A stretch of 64,000 nt of DNA from Staphylococcus simulans (GCF_002994445.1 NZ_MRZJ01000004.1:186001-250000), one strand, 5' to 3'. Shown: positions 10,329 through 21,794, numbered from the stretch's first letter. The notes: generated by a model from the letters alone, not told the origin. Numbers and translations are program-made.

Positions 10329-11075
10329 ATGGAACAAATCACTTCAGCACAAAATGCTAAAGTCAAACAAGTGAATAAGTTAAAAAAGAAAAAAGAACGT
10401 GACAAAACCGGATTATTGCTGGTTGAAGGTACACATTTGATTGAAGAAGCAGTGAAAAGCCGCTTAACTATAAAACAACTTTTTGTTGTAGAACCTGAGC
10501 GCTTTGACACAGCACTGATTGATGCTGCAGAAGAAGCTTATCATATCAATTTCAAAGTGGCAGAAACATTATCCGGAACAGTGACACCGCAAGGTATCTT
10601 TGCGGTAATTGAAAAGCCGGATGTTGCTTCTAAAGTTTCAGAGGCCAAACAAGTATTGCTGCTGGACCGTATTCAAGATCCAGGCAACTTAGGAACATTA
10701 ATCCGTACTGCAGATGCGGCAGCTTTAGATTTGATTGTCTTATCACCGGGTACTGCAGATGCCTATCAAGATAAAGTCTTGCGTTCAAGTCAAGGCAGTG
10801 TGTTCCACTTGCCGATTGTGACACAAGCTTTACCTGAGTTTATTGAAAGTTTTGAAGGACCGATATACGGTACAGCTTTAGAAGATGCGGTCAATTTTAA
10901 TGAAGAAGCGGCTCAAGAGAAGTTTGCTTTGTTACTAGGCAATGAAGGACAAGGCGTAGATCCAGAGTTGTTGGCACATACTACAAAACGTCTGATAATA
11001 CCGATGTATGGCGAGGCAGAAAGTTTAAATGTTGCGATTGCCGGCAGTATTTTGATCTATAAATTAAAAGGTTGA
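10329..11075 (+). CDS. TrmH/SpoU-family RNA 2'-O-methyltransferase
   Basis: 248-residue SPOUT methyltransferase that methylates a ribose 2'-OH, probably in 23S rRNA (RlmB/YsgA-like; the target is not shown by sequence). The N-terminal substrate-binding domain begins MEQITSAQNAKVKQ; the SPOUT motifs are LLLDRIQDPGNLGTLIRTADA (motif 1), ALLLGNEGQGVDPELL (motif 2) and IPMYGEAESLNVAIAGSILIY (motif 3). ATG 10326 and 10329 are both possible; 10329 gives the S. aureus-like N-terminus. It precedes the pheS T-box, as commonly found in Firmicutes. Confidence 0.9.
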   Translation: MEQITSAQNAKVKQVNKLKKKKERDKTGLLLVEGTHLIEEAVKSRLTIKQLFVVEPERFDTALIDAAEEAYHINFKVAETLSGTVTPQGIFAVIEKPDVASKVSEAKQVLLLDRIQDPGNLGTLIRTADAAALDLIVLSPGTADAYQDKVLRSSQGSVFHLPIVTQALPEFIESFEGPIYGTALEDAVNFNEEAAQEKFALLLGNEGQGVDPELLAHTTKRLIIPMYGEAESLNVAIAGSILIYKLKG

Positions 11076-11154
11076 CCCTTTAGTAAGGATTACTTATAAT
11101 TAGATGTGATTCAATGTTTATTGTTATAGGATAACACGAACAGATAAATAAATA

Positions 11155-11389
11155 CTTTGCCTATAAAAAGACGTAAGCTATTAAGCGATGACTGTATAGG
11201 GAGAATGAGCGTGACTGAAACTCATTCCAGAAATCCATAGCTTTTTTCACCTTTTTGGCAACTTAAAGAGATTTAAGTCGGTTAATAACCGTTATAAATT
11301 ATAAAACAAGTGTATGCGTATGCATAAATTTGGGTGGTACCACGGAAGATTTCGTCCCATATCGTAAGAGAGGGATGAAGTCTTTTTTT
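11155..11389 (+). promoter_or_regulatory. T-box leader of pheST
   Basis: Uncharged-tRNA-sensing leader. The T-box core GGGTGGTACCACGG is at 11332-11345 and the terminator stem AGATTTCGTCCC / GGGATGAAGTCT with a T run at 11347-11389. A long imperfect Stem I can be drawn from AAGCTATTAAG near 11172 to CCATAGCTTTTT near 11235; it contains a TTC that could be the Phe specifier (CATTCCAG). A weak promoter (TTGTTA at 11121, ATAAAT about 17 bases later) may start it. The core and terminator are certain; the specifier position is inference. Confidence 0.88.
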
Positions 11390-11418
11390 ATTGCCAACAC
11401 AAAATAGGAGGGGCAGAC

Positions 11419-12477
11419 ATGGTTCAAACTGAAGAAATGAATCAGCTGAAATCTGAAGCTTTGGCAGATGTGTCAAAAGCAGAAGATGAAAAAGCGTTGC
11501 AAGATGTTAAAGTAAAGTACTTAGGTAAAAAAGGTTCTGTTTCAGGTTTAATGAAACAAATGAAAGATTTATCAAATGAAGAAAAACCGAAATTCGGTCA
11601 AGCTGTGAATGAAGTGCGTCAAGCAATTGAACAAGCTATCGCAGACCGTAAACAAGTGCTTGAACAAGAGCGCTTAAATCAACAATTAAATGAAGAAACA
11701 ATCGATGTGACATTACCGAGCCGCAAGGTTAAACAAGGTGCAGCACATCCTTTAACACGTACAATTCAAGAAATCGAAGATTTATTCTTAGGTTTAGGCT
11801 TTGAAATTGTGAACGGTTATGAAGTAGAGAAAGATTACTACAACTTCGAAGCATTGAACTTGCCGAAATCACATCCGGCACGTGATATGCAAGATACATT
11901 CTATATCACTGAAGAAACATTAATGCGTACGCATACGTCTCCGGTACAAGCGCGTACATTAGAAAAACGCAACGGCCAAGGACCAGTTAAAATTATTTGT
12001 CCTGGTAAAGTGTACCGTCGAGATTCAGATGATGCGACACACAGTCACCAATTTACACAAATTGAAGGCTTAGTTGTTGCGGAAAATATTAAAATGAGCG
12101 ACTTGAAAGGGACACTAGAACTTGTAGCGAAAAAATTATTCGGTGATGCACGTGAAATTCGTTTGCGACCAAGTTACTTCCCATTCACAGAACCATCTGT
12201 AGAAGTAGACGTGTCATGTTTCAAATGCGGCGGTAAAGGCTGCAACGTATGTAAAGGCTCAGGTTGGATTGAAATCTTAGGTGCAGGTATGGTGCATCCG
12301 AACGTATTAGAAATGGCTGGATTTGATTCATCTAAATATACTGGATTTGCTTTTGGTATGGGTCCAGACCGTATCGCAATGTTGAAATACGGTATTGAAG
12401 ATATTCGTTATTTCTACACAAATGATGTTCGATTCTTAGATCAATTTAAAGCTGTTGAAGATAGAGGTGAAGCATAA
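11419..12477 (+). CDS. pheS: Phenylalanine-tRNA ligase alpha subunit
   Basis: 352 residues, the same length as the S. aureus protein. Catalytic subunit of the alpha2-beta2 enzyme that charges tRNA-Phe. An N-terminal coiled-coil (about 1-90) is followed by the class II catalytic core: motif 2 in [27 protein letters not shown] and motif 3 in [40 protein letters not shown] cysteine cluster lies between them, typical of Gram-positive PheS. AGGAGGGGCAGAC precedes the ATG. The stop and the pheT start share one base (TAATG), suggesting translational coupling. Confidence 0.97.
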   Translation: MVQTEEMNQLKSEALADVSKAEDEKALQDVKVKYLGKKGSVSGLMKQMKDLSNEEKPKFGQAVNEVRQAIEQAIADRKQVLEQERLNQQLNEETIDVTLPSRKVKQGAAHPLTRTIQEIEDLFLGLGFEIVNGYEVEKDYYNFEALNLPKSHPARDMQDTFYITEETLMRTHTSPVQARTLEKRNGQGPVKIICPGKVYRRDSDDATHSHQFTQIEGLVVAENIKMSDLKGTLELVAKKLFGDAREIRLRPSYFPFTEPSVEVDVSCFKCGGKGCNVCKGSGWIEILGAGMVHPNVLEMAGFDSSKYTGFAFGMGPDRIAMLKYGIEDIRYFYTNDVRFLDQFKAVEDRGEA

Positions 12478-14882
12478 TGTTTGTATCAAAAGAGTGGTTA
12501 GAGTCATTAGTCGCCGTCAACGAACCGATTCAACCTTTAGCTGAACGTATTACACGTACAGGCATTGAAGTTGATGACATCATTGATTATACGGCTGAAA
12601 TTAAAAAGTTAGTAGTAGGTTATGTAGAAAGCAAAACACAACATCCGAATGCGGATAAATTAAACATCTGTAAAGTAGATATCGGTGAAGATGAGCCGGT
12701 ACAAATCGTCTGCGGCGCACCGAATGTAGATGCAGGGCAATATGTAATTGTAGCGACAGTAGGCGGTCGTTTGCCTGGCGGTATTAAAATCAAACGTGCC
12801 AAATTACGCGGCGAAGTTTCAGAAGGTATGATTTGTTCATTACAAGAAATCGGTGTATCAGGCAACGTTGTACCAAAAGCGTTTGAAGAGGGGATTTTCA
12901 ATTTCCCAAGCGAAGTAAAACCAGGCACAAATGCATTAGAAGCATTGTATCTAGATGATCAAGTGATGGAATTCGATTTAACACCTAACCGTGCCGATGC
13001 ATTAAGTATGGTAGGTGCGGCATATGAAACATCAGCACTATACGGTGCACCATTAACATTGCCAGAAACACAACCTGATACGAAAGATGCTTCTGCGTCT
13101 GATGAATTATCAGTTTCTGTAGAAAATGGCGACAAAGTGCCTTATTACAGTGCGCGTGTGGTTAAAAATGTAACGATTGCACCTTCTCCGATGTGGATGC
13201 AAGCACGTTTAATGAAAGCGGGTATCCGTCCGCTTAACAACGTCGTAGATATTTCAAACTACGTACTGCTTGAATATGGTCAACCGCTCCACATGTTCGA
13301 CCAAGACCAAATCGGTTCAGATGAAATTGTTGTACGCCAAGCACAAGAAGGCGAAACAATGACAACATTAGACGATACAGAACGTAAATTACTTACTTCA
13401 GATATCGTGATTACTAACGGCAAAGCACCGATTGCACTCGGCGGTGTTATGGGTGGCGACTTCTCTGAGGTTTCAGATCAAACACAAAATGTTGTGGTTG
13501 AAGGCGCAATCTTCGATCCAGTAAGTATCCGACATACATCACGTCGTTTAAACTTGCGCAGTGAATCATCAAGCCGTTTTGAAAAAGGTATTGCGACAGA
13601 ATTTGTAGATCAAGCTGTCGACCGTGCATGTTACTTACTAGAACACTATGCAAACGGTGAAGTATTAGCTGATCGTGTTGCACAAGGCGACTTAGGCGAA
13701 TTCATTACACCAATTCAAATTTCAGTTGATAAAATCAATCAAACTATCGGTTCTGAAATGACACTTGAAGATATTGTTAAATGTTTTGAACAATTAGGCT
13801 TCAAAACTGAAAATGATAACGGCAATTTAACAGTCTATGTACCATCACGCCGTAAAGATATTAAAATCAAAGAAGATTTAATCGAAGAAGTAGCACGTAT
13901 TTACGGTTATGATGAAATTCCTTCTACATTACCTGTCTTTGAAGATGTGACAAGCGGACATTTAACAGACAGACAAGCGAAAACACGTATTGTGAAACGT
14001 GCGATTGAAGGAGCAGGCTTAAGCGAAGCCATTACTTACTCTTTAATCTCAAAAGCACGTGCGAAAGAATTCTCATTCAGCGATCGTCCTAATATCGAAT
14101 TACTGATGCCGATGAGTGAAGCACATGCCGTATTACGTCAAAGTTTATTGCCGCACTTGATTGATGCGACAGCTTATAACGTGGCACGTAAAAATCATAA
14201 TGTCTTCTTATACGAAATCGGTCGTGTCTTCTTCGGCAACGGCAAAGGAGAATTACCGGATGAAGTAGAATACCTCAGCGGTATTATGACTGGCGAATAC
14301 AGCGGCAACCAATGGCAAGGCAAAAAAGAAATCACTGATTTCTATCTTGCGAAAGGTATTTTAGATGCTGTAGCAGAAAAATTAGATATCGAATTCGGAT
14401 ATCAAGCAACTCAAATCGACGGCTTGCATCCAGGTCGTACAGCACAAGTATTGCTCAATAATGAAGTCATTGGTTTCATCGGGGAACTTCACCCGCAGCT
14501 TGCAGAAGACAATGACTTGAAACAACGTACGTATGTCTTTGAATTGAATTACGACAAAATCATGGATGTTTCTGTCGGCTATATCAACTATCAACCGATT
14601 CCGAAATATCCAGGTGTGACAAGAGATATTGCATTAGAAGTCGATACAACAGTATCAGCTGCAGAATTGCTTTCAACAATCAAAGCAAACGGCGGCACTA
14701 TCTTTAAAGATGCACATGTCTTTGATGTTTATGAAGGTGAACATATGGAAGAAGGCAAAAAATCAGTTGCTATCCGTATCGCTTACTTAGATAAAGACAA
14801 TACTTTAACAGACGAACAAGTGACTGCAGTACACAATCAAATTGTGGACGCATTAACTGCACAAGGTGCAACAATTCGTTAA
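12477..14882 (+). CDS. pheT: Phenylalanine-tRNA ligase beta subunit
   Basis: 801 residues. Domains in order: EMAP/OB-type tRNA-binding domain (about 40-155, VESKTQHPNADKLNICKVDI), B3/B4 editing domain (about 210-390), B5 domain (about 405-475) and C-terminal anticodon-recognition FDX-ACB domain (about 708-800, INYQPIPKYPGVTRDIALEV). It supplies tRNA recognition and removes mischarged Tyr. It is coupled to pheS by a one-base overlap and followed by a strong terminator. Confidence 0.97.
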   Translation: MFVSKEWLESLVAVNEPIQPLAERITRTGIEVDDIIDYTAEIKKLVVGYVESKTQHPNADKLNICKVDIGEDEPVQIVCGAPNVDAGQYVIVATVGGRLPGGIKIKRAKLRGEVSEGMICSLQEIGVSGNVVPKAFEEGIFNFPSEVKPGTNALEALYLDDQVMEFDLTPNRADALSMVGAAYETSALYGAPLTLPETQPDTKDASASDELSVSVENGDKVPYYSARVVKNVTIAPSPMWMQARLMKAGIRPLNNVVDISNYVLLEYGQPLHMFDQDQIGSDEIVVRQAQEGETMTTLDDTERKLLTSDIVITNGKAPIALGGVMGGDFSEVSDQTQNVVVEGAIFDPVSIRHTSRRLNLRSESSSRFEKGIATEFVDQAVDRACYLLEHYANGEVLADRVAQGDLGEFITPIQISVDKINQTIGSEMTLEDIVKCFEQLGFKTENDNGNLTVYVPSRRKDIKIKEDLIEEVARIYGYDEIPSTLPVFEDVTSGHLTDRQAKTRIVKRAIEGAGLSEAITYSLISKARAKEFSFSDRPNIELLMPMSEAHAVLRQSLLPHLIDATAYNVARKNHNVFLYEIGRVFFGNGKGELPDEVEYLSGIMTGEYSGNQWQGKKEITDFYLAKGILDAVAEKLDIEFGYQATQIDGLHPGRTAQVLLNNEVIGFIGELHPQLAEDNDLKQRTYVFELNYDKIMDVSVGYINYQPIPKYPGVTRDIALEVDTTVSAAELLSTIKANGGTIFKDAHVFDVYEGEHMEEGKKSVAIRIAYLDKDNTLTDEQVTAVHNQIVDALTAQGATIR

Positions 14883-14898
14883 GATTCAGTCAAAAAAT

Positions 14899-14936
14899 TA
14901 CCCTTTCCTCACAATTGTGCGGGGAAAGGGTATTTT
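14899..14936. terminator. Terminator between pheT and rnhC
   Basis: Stem TACCCTTTCC / GGAAAGGGTA with T run on plus and an A-rich flank on the other side. The genes converge, so it may act in both directions. Confidence 0.8.
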
Positions 14937-14952
14937 TAATGGATAAATGATA

Positions 14953-15894
14953 TTAATGTTTTTTGTTATAGAGATTTAAAGCTTTATCTCGGTTTTTAAA
15001 GTGTGCTTTTGACATGCTATCCAATTTTTGAATGCCGTATTGGTCAATGATACGTGCTGCAAATAAATCTACTTTATTGCTGGCACCTTTAGGCACAGTT
15101 TGATGTACATCTCTGCTCATTTGATCCATATATTTAACGAATGCATAGCGGGAGATAATACTTGCTGCAGCAATGGCTAATGATTTGGATTCGCCTTTTG
15201 TTTCAAAACAAGTTTTGTCAGGATACGGCATTGGAGAGAGTGCATAGTTTTGGTAGACACCGCGTACTGCGAATTGGTCAATGACTATGTAATCTAAAGG
15301 TTCGGCTTGCTGTGCAATTCGATTTGCAACATTTTGAATGGCTTGGTTATGCAATACAGCTTTCATTTTGACTTGCGACCAGCCTTTTTGCTGCTGCTGG
15401 TTGTATTTGTCATTGTTCATAGTCAGTAATGAATGCGGTATAAACGTCACAAGCTGTTCTGCAAGTTCAACGATTTTCGCATCGGTTAATTTTTTTGAGT
15501 CATCGACACCTAATGTTTTTAAAATTTCAGCGTTCTTTTTCGAAACATATGCTGCACAAACTGTGAGCGGTCCAAAGTAATCGCCGCTGCCGGCTTCATC
15601 ACTGCCGATACAATTGGATTGATTAAACGGAAAAGCTTTTGATGTATCAGCTGATTTTGTTTTTTTAGTTTTAGATGGGGCAGGAGAAGCAGAAGTGCCG
15701 AGCAGCTGCTGTGCAACTTGTTCTGCTTGATTGCCTTGGAACATGACTTTCTTAGAATTGTAGATATTAATAGTTGTCCCTTTATATTTGGTTCTGGCAC
15801 GCATGCCAGCGGGTAGATTAGAAGTATCAGCTTGGATTTTAGAAAGTAAGTGCTGAATTTCTTTTTCTGTTAGTTTAAAAACGGCGTTGGCCAT
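14953..15894 (-). CDS. rnhC: Ribonuclease HIII
   Basis: 313 residues; cleaves the RNA strand of RNA-DNA hybrids. The N-terminal TBP-like domain (about 1-75) is typical of type HIII, followed after a Ser/Thr/Lys linker by the catalytic domain. Acidic residues are in [18 protein letters not shown] (D and E), [11 protein letters not shown] and [21 protein letters not shown] precedes the ATG. The gene lies opposite the zapA-mutS2 cluster, the arrangement found in Bacillus and staphylococci. Confidence 0.93.
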   Translation of the reverse strand: MANAVFKLTEKEIQHLLSKIQADTSNLPAGMRARTKYKGTTINIYNSKKVMFQGNQAEQVAQQLLGTSASPAPSKTKKTKSADTSKAFPFNQSNCIGSDEAGSGDYFGPLTVCAAYVSKKNAEILKTLGVDDSKKLTDAKIVELAEQLVTFIPHSLLTMNNDKYNQQQQKGWSQVKMKAVLHNQAIQNVANRIAQQAEPLDYIVIDQFAVRGVYQNYALSPMPYPDKTCFETKGESKSLAIAAASIISRYAFVKYMDQMSRDVHQTVPKGASNKVDLFAARIIDQYGIQKLDSMSKAHFKNRDKALNLYNKKH

Positions 15895-16162
15895 ATGATT
15901 GCTCCTTATTTAATAGAATCTATTCACAGTTTACTACAGATTGTCTGTGAAACAAATTTTAGTATATTACAATAGTTTTACATTATATTGCAAAAAAGAG
16001 TACAGTACTTACATAATAAATAGCACTCGTGTATAATGGTTCGTGATGAATAAATAGGATTGATTTCAACCAAAAAGAGAAGTTGAATGGCGGTCAGAGA
16101 AGCAAAAATTGACCGATCTGTGTGTAGACATGCGCAAAATTAGCAAGATAGGAGTTATCAAA

Positions 16163-16429
16163 TTGGGCGAATTTAAAAATAGAATCAATGTTTCAATCAA
16201 TAATAAGAACTATACGATAGTCGGCGAAGATAATCCTGAGCATATTCGATATGTCGCTCATCTTGTAGATGAAAAAATTCAGGAACTAGGACGTAAAAGT
16301 GCAGGATTAGATACGACACGAAAAGCAGTACTGACTGCAGTCAATATTATGCATGAAAAGGTGTTGTTAGAAGAAGAGAATCGTCGTTTGACACAAGAGT
16401 TGAACCGTTTGAAAAACAATGAACAGTAG
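16163..16429 (+). CDS. zapA: Cell division protein ZapA
   Basis: 88 residues. ZapA binds FtsZ and bundles its filaments at the division site. The protein reads FKNRINVSINNKNYTIVGED, then the signature AHLVDEKIQELGRKS and a C-terminal coiled coil (EKVLLEEENRRLTQELNRL). The reading frame extends further upstream, but the start is placed at TTG 16163 because AGGAG lies 8 bases before it and the family begins here. The rest of the 268-base gap to rnhC holds promoter-like AT-rich sequence. Its neighbours cvpA, polX and mutS2 follow the standard order. Confidence 0.85.
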   Translation: MGEFKNRINVSINNKNYTIVGEDNPEHIRYVAHLVDEKIQELGRKSAGLDTTRKAVLTAVNIMHEKVLLEEENRRLTQELNRLKNNEQ

Positions 16430-16438
16430 GTTATGCCT

Positions 16439-16960
16439 ATGCTATTAAATGTGCTGATATTTATTACATTTTTCATGATTGCCGCAATGGGTTTTCGCAG
16501 AGGATTCTGGTGGAGTCTGGTTCATTTTTTATGTACAGCAGCTTCGTTTAAAACAGCTGCAGCATTGTATGCGCCAGTCGCAAAACGTTTAGAATTGTTT
16601 CTGCCGTTTCCTAAGACACAAGCTGCACAGACACATTATTTTATAGAATATCATCATATTCATTTGCGCTTTGAGAGTATTGTCGCGTTTATTTTGATAT
16701 TCTTGATGAGCAAGTTTATTTTATATCTCATCGTCACCGCATTTGATAAAATAACGTATGTACAACCCTTATCAATCATGAATCGAAGTTTTGGGGTCAT
16801 TATCAGCTTTTTGAGTTCGGTGATGATTGTTCTGCTCGTATTATACTTATGCAGTTTATACCCAAGTGTTTTGATTCAGCAGCAATTTGCACAATCTGTA
16901 ATTGCACAATTGATACTCTTTCAAACCCCATATCTGTCGTCTTTTGTGATGACATTATAA
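16439..16960 (+). CDS. CvpA-family membrane protein
   Basis: 173 residues with four hydrophobic segments; matches the CvpA/colicin V production family, of unknown function in Gram-positives. The first segment carries GFRRGFWWSLVHF, typical of the family. ATG 16439 lies 8 bases from an AGTAGG site; ATG 16433 is only two bases from it. It follows zapA closely, so they are probably cotranscribed. Confidence 0.82.
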   Translation: MLLNVLIFITFFMIAAMGFRRGFWWSLVHFLCTAASFKTAAALYAPVAKRLELFLPFPKTQAAQTHYFIEYHHIHLRFESIVAFILIFLMSKFILYLIVTAFDKITYVQPLSIMNRSFGVIISFLSSVMIVLLVLYLCSLYPSVLIQQQFAQSVIAQLILFQTPYLSSFVMTL

Positions 16961-16982
16961 TTCAATGTTTAATTACTAAACC

Positions 16983-17046
16983 AAGAGGAGGCTTAAACAT
17001 TCGTCCATCAGTACCGATATTCGAATGACAGAAAGTCCCTCTTTTT
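16983..17046 (+). promoter_or_regulatory. Possible hairpin between cvpA and polX
   Basis: AAGAGG near 16984 can pair with CCTCTT near 17038, followed by a short T run, and an inner ATTCG/CGAAT can form within. It could be a weak terminator or an attenuating leader for polX-mutS2. Low confidence; structure judged by eye. Confidence 0.3.
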
Positions 17047-17062
17047 AATTGGAGTGAATCAA

Positions 17063-18787
17063 ATGAGTCAACATATAACAAAGAAGGATGTCGTGCGCTT
17101 ATTAGAGAAAATCGCAACGTACATGGAGTTAAAAGGCGAAAATGCCTTTAAAGTATCAGCTTACCGCAAAGCTGCACAAAGTCTAGAGACAGATGAAAGA
17201 ACATTAGATGAAATCGAAGATGTGACAGAGCTGAAAAACATCGGCAAAGGTGTCGGCGAGGTCATCAATGAATATATCAGTACGGAAAAATCACAAACAC
17301 TGCAAGCATTAGAAGAAGAAGTGCCTGCAGGACTAGTACCGCTGCTTAAAATACAAGGTCTCGGCAGCAAGAAAATCCATAAGCTGTATAAGGAACTGGG
17401 TATTACCAACAAAGATGAATTAGCACGTGCGTGTGAAAATAAAGAAGTCAGTGCTTTAAGCGGCTTCGGCAAGAAGACTGAAGAGAATATTCTAGCAGGT
17501 GTACAAGCATTAAGTGCTAGAAAAGAACGCTATCCAATCAATTTGCTGATTAAGCTGAATGATGAAATAGAGGCATATTTATCGACAATCGATGCATTGG
17601 AGCAGTATCATGTGGCAGGCAGTTTCCGCCGTGTGAAAGAAATGAGCAAAGACTTAGATTATATTATGAGTACAACAGAACCAGAGCAAGTTCAGCAAGC
17701 TTTATTAAAGGTACCGCATAAAGTCAAAGATGTAGCTGTCGGACTGACAAAAGTTTCTGTTGAAGTGGAGTTTGAAGATGAAATCATAGAAATTGATTTT
17801 AGAATTATAGAACCAAAAGCATACTATCATACGCTGCAGCACTTTACAGGTTCCAAAGATCATAATATTCGTATCCGCCAACTTGCGAAAGAACGCGGTG
17901 AGAAAGTCAGCGAATACGGCATTGAACAACCAGACGGTTCATTGCTGCAGCTGGATAGCGAAGCAGCGATTTACGAACATTTCAACAGCCCTTATATTGC
18001 ACCGCCGATGCGTGTTGACGGCAGTGAGTTCGATAGAGATTTATCTCAAATTGTAACGCTGGATGATATCAAAGGCGATGTGCATATGCATACAACAATG
18101 AGTGATGGTGCATTCAGTTTAAGAGAAATGGTAGAAGCCAACATCAAAAAAGGGTATGAATATATGGTGATTACCGATCATTCCCGCAGCTTGCGTGTCG
18201 CGCATGGCTTAGAGATTGACCGTTTACTGCGACAAAATGAAGAGATTAAAGCTATCAATGAAGAATATGATGAAATCGATATCTATTCAGGAACAGAAAT
18301 GGATATTTTAGCAGACGGAACAATGGATTATCCGGATGATGTATTGGCACAATTAGATTATGTTATTGCATCGATTCATCAAAGCTTTAATCAAACAGAA
18401 GAAGAAATTATGTATCGCTTAGAACAAGCGTGCCGCAATCCTTATGTCCGTCATATTGCACATCCGACTGGACGTATTATCGGCAGACGCGAGGGTTATA
18501 AAGTCAATATGGACCGTTTGTTCGAACTTGCGAAAGAGACAGATACAATCTTAGAAATCAATGCGAATCCATTACGTTTGGATTTAAGTGCAGAAGTGCT
18601 GCGCCACCAAAAAGATATTATGGTGACTATTAATACAGATGCACACCATATCGATAACTTAGAATTAATGCAATACGGTGTCGCAACTGCACAAAAAGCA
18701 TTTATCGATAAATCACGTGTTTTAAATACGATGTCGAGAGACGAATTTAAACATTTCGTGGAAAATAATAAAAAGCTAAAGAAATAG
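17063..18787 (+). CDS. polX: DNA polymerase X family protein (PolX-PHP)
   Basis: 574 residues. Two modules: an N-terminal family X DNA polymerase with helix-hairpin-helix motifs ([31 protein letters not shown]) and the nucleotidyltransferase core [20 protein letters not shown], then a C-terminal PHP domain with the metal ligands [21 protein letters not shown] and NTDAH. In Bacillus PolX is a gap-filling repair polymerase with 3'-5' exonuclease activity from the PHP domain. GGAGTGAATCAA precedes ATG 17063. It is 10 bases upstream of mutS2, which suggests one transcript. Confidence 0.93.
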   Translation: MSQHITKKDVVRLLEKIATYMELKGENAFKVSAYRKAAQSLETDERTLDEIEDVTELKNIGKGVGEVINEYISTEKSQTLQALEEEVPAGLVPLLKIQGLGSKKIHKLYKELGITNKDELARACENKEVSALSGFGKKTEENILAGVQALSARKERYPINLLIKLNDEIEAYLSTIDALEQYHVAGSFRRVKEMSKDLDYIMSTTEPEQVQQALLKVPHKVKDVAVGLTKVSVEVEFEDEIIEIDFRIIEPKAYYHTLQHFTGSKDHNIRIRQLAKERGEKVSEYGIEQPDGSLLQLDSEAAIYEHFNSPYIAPPMRVDGSEFDRDLSQIVTLDDIKGDVHMHTTMSDGAFSLREMVEANIKKGYEYMVITDHSRSLRVAHGLEIDRLLRQNEEIKAINEEYDEIDIYSGTEMDILADGTMDYPDDVLAQLDYVIASIHQSFNQTEEEIMYRLEQACRNPYVRHIAHPTGRIIGRREGYKVNMDRLFELAKETDTILEINANPLRLDLSAEVLRHQKDIMVTINTDAHHIDNLELMQYGVATAQKAFIDKSRVLNTMSRDEFKHFVENNKKLKK

Positions 18788-18797
18788 AGGGATATCC

Positions 18798-21146
18798 GTG
18801 AGACAGAAGACATTAGATGTGCTTGATTTCGATAAAATCAAAGCATTTGTGGAAAAAGAGGCAGTGAGTGATTTAGGGCGAGAGAAATGTGCGTCTATGT
18901 CACCTGCATCTGATTATAAAACGGTAGTGCATCAAATGGATGAAACCGATGAAATATCGCAAATCTATAATAAACATCGTTTGCCGAGTTTGAGCGGTTT
19001 GTCTAAAGTATCACCGCTGATTCATCGTGCAAAAATCGGAAGTATTTTAAATGTACGAGAGCTGAATCAAATCAAACGTTTGATTCAAGTTCAAAACCAA
19101 TATAAGACGTTCTACAATCAATTAATCGAAGAAGAGGAAACAATCAACTATCCAATTTTAGATGAAAATATGGCACAATTGCCGGTGCTTTCTGATTTAT
19201 ATCAAGAAATTCATCAAAAATGCGATGCGTATGATTTATTCGATGATGCGAGCTATGAACTGCAAAGTATCAGAAGCCGCATTCATAGTACCTCTCAGCG
19301 TATTAAACAGAATTTAGATAGAGTCGTAAAGAGTCAATCAAATCAAAAGAAACTTTCTGATTCGATTATTACGGTCAGAAACGATCGTCATGTTATCCCG
19401 GTTAAAGCTGAATATCGTCAAGATTTCAACGGAATCGTGCATGACCAGTCTTCTTCAGGACAAACATTGTATATCGAACCTTCTGCGGTTGTGGAAATGA
19501 ATAATAAAATCAGCCGTCTGCGTAATGAAGAAAAAGCTGAAGTGGAACGAATCTTAACAGCTTTAACAGCGGAGGTTGCTGTAGAAGCGGATGCATGTTT
19601 GGTTTCAGAATCGGTGATGGGACAAATCGATTTCTTAACTGCGAAAGCAAGATACGGCAGTTCGATTAAAGGGACGAAACCTGAATTTACTGAAACACGC
19701 AGTGTGTATCTGCCTAAAGCATTCCACCCGTTATTAGACCGCAAGACTGTTGTCGCAAATACGATTGAATTTGTCGATGGTATTCAAACTGTAATTATTA
19801 CCGGGCCGAATACAGGTGGTAAAACTGTAACGCTGAAAACATTAGGATTGATTATTGTGATGGCACAATCAGGATTATTAATTCCGGCATTAGACGGCAG
19901 TAAACTAGGTGTCTTCGACAATGTTTATTGCGACATCGGTGATGAACAATCTATTGAGCAATCCTTATCAACATTCTCATCTCATATGAAGAATATCGTA
20001 GAGATTTTAAAACATGCGGATCATAACAGTGTGATTCTCTTTGACGAATTAGGGGCAGGAACTGACCCGAGCGAAGGGGCAGCACTTGCGATGAGTATTT
20101 TAGACAATGTGCAAAAACGCGGTGCGCTAGTGATGGCAACTACGCACTATCCTGAACTTAAAGCTTACAGCTATAATCGTGACGGTGTAATGAATGCCAG
20201 TGTAGAATTCGATGTCAATACGTTAAGCCCTACGTATAAATTACTCATGGGTGTACCAGGGCGTTCTAATGCGTTTGAGATATCCAGCAAATTAGGTTTG
20301 AACGGCAAAATTATTCAAGAAGCGAAATCTATGATTGGTCAAGACGAGCAAGAAATCAATAGTATGATTGCGTCATTAGAAAAGAATACGAAACGTGTAG
20401 ACAATCAGCGTATCGAACTTGAACAGTTATTGCGTGAAGCTCAAGATTTACACCGTCAATTGAGTCAAAAATATGAGCAGTATCAAAACTTCGAACAAAA
20501 ATTAATGGATGAAGCAAAAACAAAAGCTAATCAACGTGTGAAAGCAGCGACTAAAGAAGCAGAAGATATTATTAAAGACTTGCGCCAATTAAGAGATGAA
20601 AAAAATGCGGATGTCAAAGAACACGAATTGATTGAGAAACGCAAACATTTAGATGAGCAATATGAAGCGACTGATATAAAACAAAATGTGAAAAAACAAA
20701 AATGGGATGAAATCAAAGCCGGCGATGAAGTGAAAGTATTAACATACGGGCAAAAAGGTGAAGTTCTGGAATTGTTGGATGATGAAGAAGCGGTCGTGCA
20801 AATGGGTATCATTAAAATGAAATTGCCGATTGCAGATTTAGAAAAGAAAAAGAAAACACAAGAAAAACCAGCCAAAACGGTTTCACGCTCCAACCGTTCT
20901 CCAGTCAAAATGGAATTGGATTTACGCGGTTACCGTTATGAAGAAGCAGTGTCAGCCTTGGATCAGTATTTAGATCAAGCGATGCTGAGCAATTATGAGA
21001 ATGTTTATATTATTCATGGTAAGGGAACAGGTGCATTGCAGAAAGCAGTGCAGCAGCATTTGAAACGTCATAAAAATGTGGCGGAATACAGAGTAGGTAC
21101 ACCAAGCGAAGGCGGATTCGGTGTGACTGTAGCAACTTTAAAATAG
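18798..21146 (+). CDS. mutS2: Endonuclease MutS2
   Basis: 782 residues. Order: MutS domain III/IV-like helical region, ATPase domain with Walker [17 protein letters not shown] (about 330) and Walker [20 protein letters not shown], a long coiled coil (about 510-640), then a C-terminal Smr nuclease domain (about 705-782) with [11 protein letters not shown] and the HGKGTGAL motif. It lacks the mismatch-binding domain I of MutS. MutS2 is linked to suppression of recombination and to rescue of collided ribosomes in Bacillus. Start GTG 18798 has AGAGGGATATCC before it. Confidence 0.95.
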   Translation: MRQKTLDVLDFDKIKAFVEKEAVSDLGREKCASMSPASDYKTVVHQMDETDEISQIYNKHRLPSLSGLSKVSPLIHRAKIGSILNVRELNQIKRLIQVQNQYKTFYNQLIEEEETINYPILDENMAQLPVLSDLYQEIHQKCDAYDLFDDASYELQSIRSRIHSTSQRIKQNLDRVVKSQSNQKKLSDSIITVRNDRHVIPVKAEYRQDFNGIVHDQSSSGQTLYIEPSAVVEMNNKISRLRNEEKAEVERILTALTAEVAVEADACLVSESVMGQIDFLTAKARYGSSIKGTKPEFTETRSVYLPKAFHPLLDRKTVVANTIEFVDGIQTVIITGPNTGGKTVTLKTLGLIIVMAQSGLLIPALDGSKLGVFDNVYCDIGDEQSIEQSLSTFSSHMKNIVEILKHADHNSVILFDELGAGTDPSEGAALAMSILDNVQKRGALVMATTHYPELKAYSYNRDGVMNASVEFDVNTLSPTYKLLMGVPGRSNAFEISSKLGLNGKIIQEAKSMIGQDEQEINSMIASLEKNTKRVDNQRIELEQLLREAQDLHRQLSQKYEQYQNFEQKLMDEAKTKANQRVKAATKEAEDIIKDLRQLRDEKNADVKEHELIEKRKHLDEQYEATDIKQNVKKQKWDEIKAGDEVKVLTYGQKGEVLELLDDEEAVVQMGIIKMKLPIADLEKKKKTQEKPAKTVSRSNRSPVKMELDLRGYRYEEAVSALDQYLDQAMLSNYENVYIIHGKGTGALQKAVQQHLKRHKNVAEYRVGTPSEGGFGVTVATLK

Positions 21147-21218
21147 AAAAATAAAAGTTATATGCAATAAAGCAATTTATCAGTGAGCAAAGCCGATGCA
21201 ATTTCAAATGCTATCTGA

Positions 21219-21224
21219 TATACT
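21219..21224 (+). promoter_or_regulatory. Candidate trxA promoter -10
   Basis: TATACT in an extended -10 context (TGATATACT), 37 bases before the trxA ATG. No clear -35 at the right distance. Confidence 0.35.
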
Positions 21225-21260
21225 TTGTTCATCATTAAAATCCAAGGAGGAACGATATTT

Positions 21261-21575
21261 ATGGCATTACTTAAAGTAACTGATTCTGACTTTAACGAAA
21301 AAGTTCAAGACGGAGTTAAATTAGTAGATTTCTGGGCAACTTGGTGCGGACCTTGTAAAATGATCGCGCCAGTATTGGAAGAATTAGCTCAAGATTTCGA
21401 AGGCAAAGCAGACATCTTAAAATTAGATGTGGACGAAAACCCTAACACAGCTGCAAAATTCGAAGTAATGAGTATTCCTACTTTAATCGTCTTCAAAGAC
21501 GGCGAACCAGTAGACAAAGTTGTTGGTTTCCAACCTAAAGAAAACTTAGCTGAAGTTTTAAACAAACAACTTTAA
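21261..21575 (+). CDS. trxA: Thioredoxin
   Basis: 104 residues with the active site [15 protein letters not shown] (redox pair C-G-P-C) and the conserved cis-Pro in [11 protein letters not shown]. It reduces protein disulphides, with electrons from thioredoxin reductase. ATG 21261 follows AAGGAGGAACGATATTT. It has its own promoter-like region after mutS2 and a terminator downstream, matching an independently controlled essential gene. Confidence 0.97.
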   Translation: MALLKVTDSDFNEKVQDGVKLVDFWATWCGPCKMIAPVLEELAQDFEGKADILKLDVDENPNTAAKFEVMSIPTLIVFKDGEPVDKVVGFQPKENLAEVLNKQL

Positions 21576-21657
21576 TTTGTTAGAATAATGCCGAATTTCT
21601 GCGGTTAAGCTGAAACTTGCCGCTAAATATCGAATCGACCATTATATTAAAACAGCG

Positions 21658-21686
21658 AGACCAGAATATGACGTTCTGGTCTTTTT
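21658..21686 (+). terminator. Terminator after trxA
   Basis: Perfect stem AGACCAGAA / TTCTGGTCT with a 7-base loop and T run. Confidence 0.85.
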
Positions 21687-21794
21687 CATATGCTTAGAAG
21701 TTGAACAAGCAATCAGTTCGTTGCAAAAAGCAAGCAGATGCTATAATAATATACGACGTTGTATTGCAAAATCTTAAGAGAAAGGAGGATACAT

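Noticed and set aside
20531..20908. 125-residue minus-strand ORF opposite the MutS2 coiled coil
   Set aside because: Its Ser/Phe-rich composition is what the reverse complement of a Lys/Glu-rich coiled coil gives.
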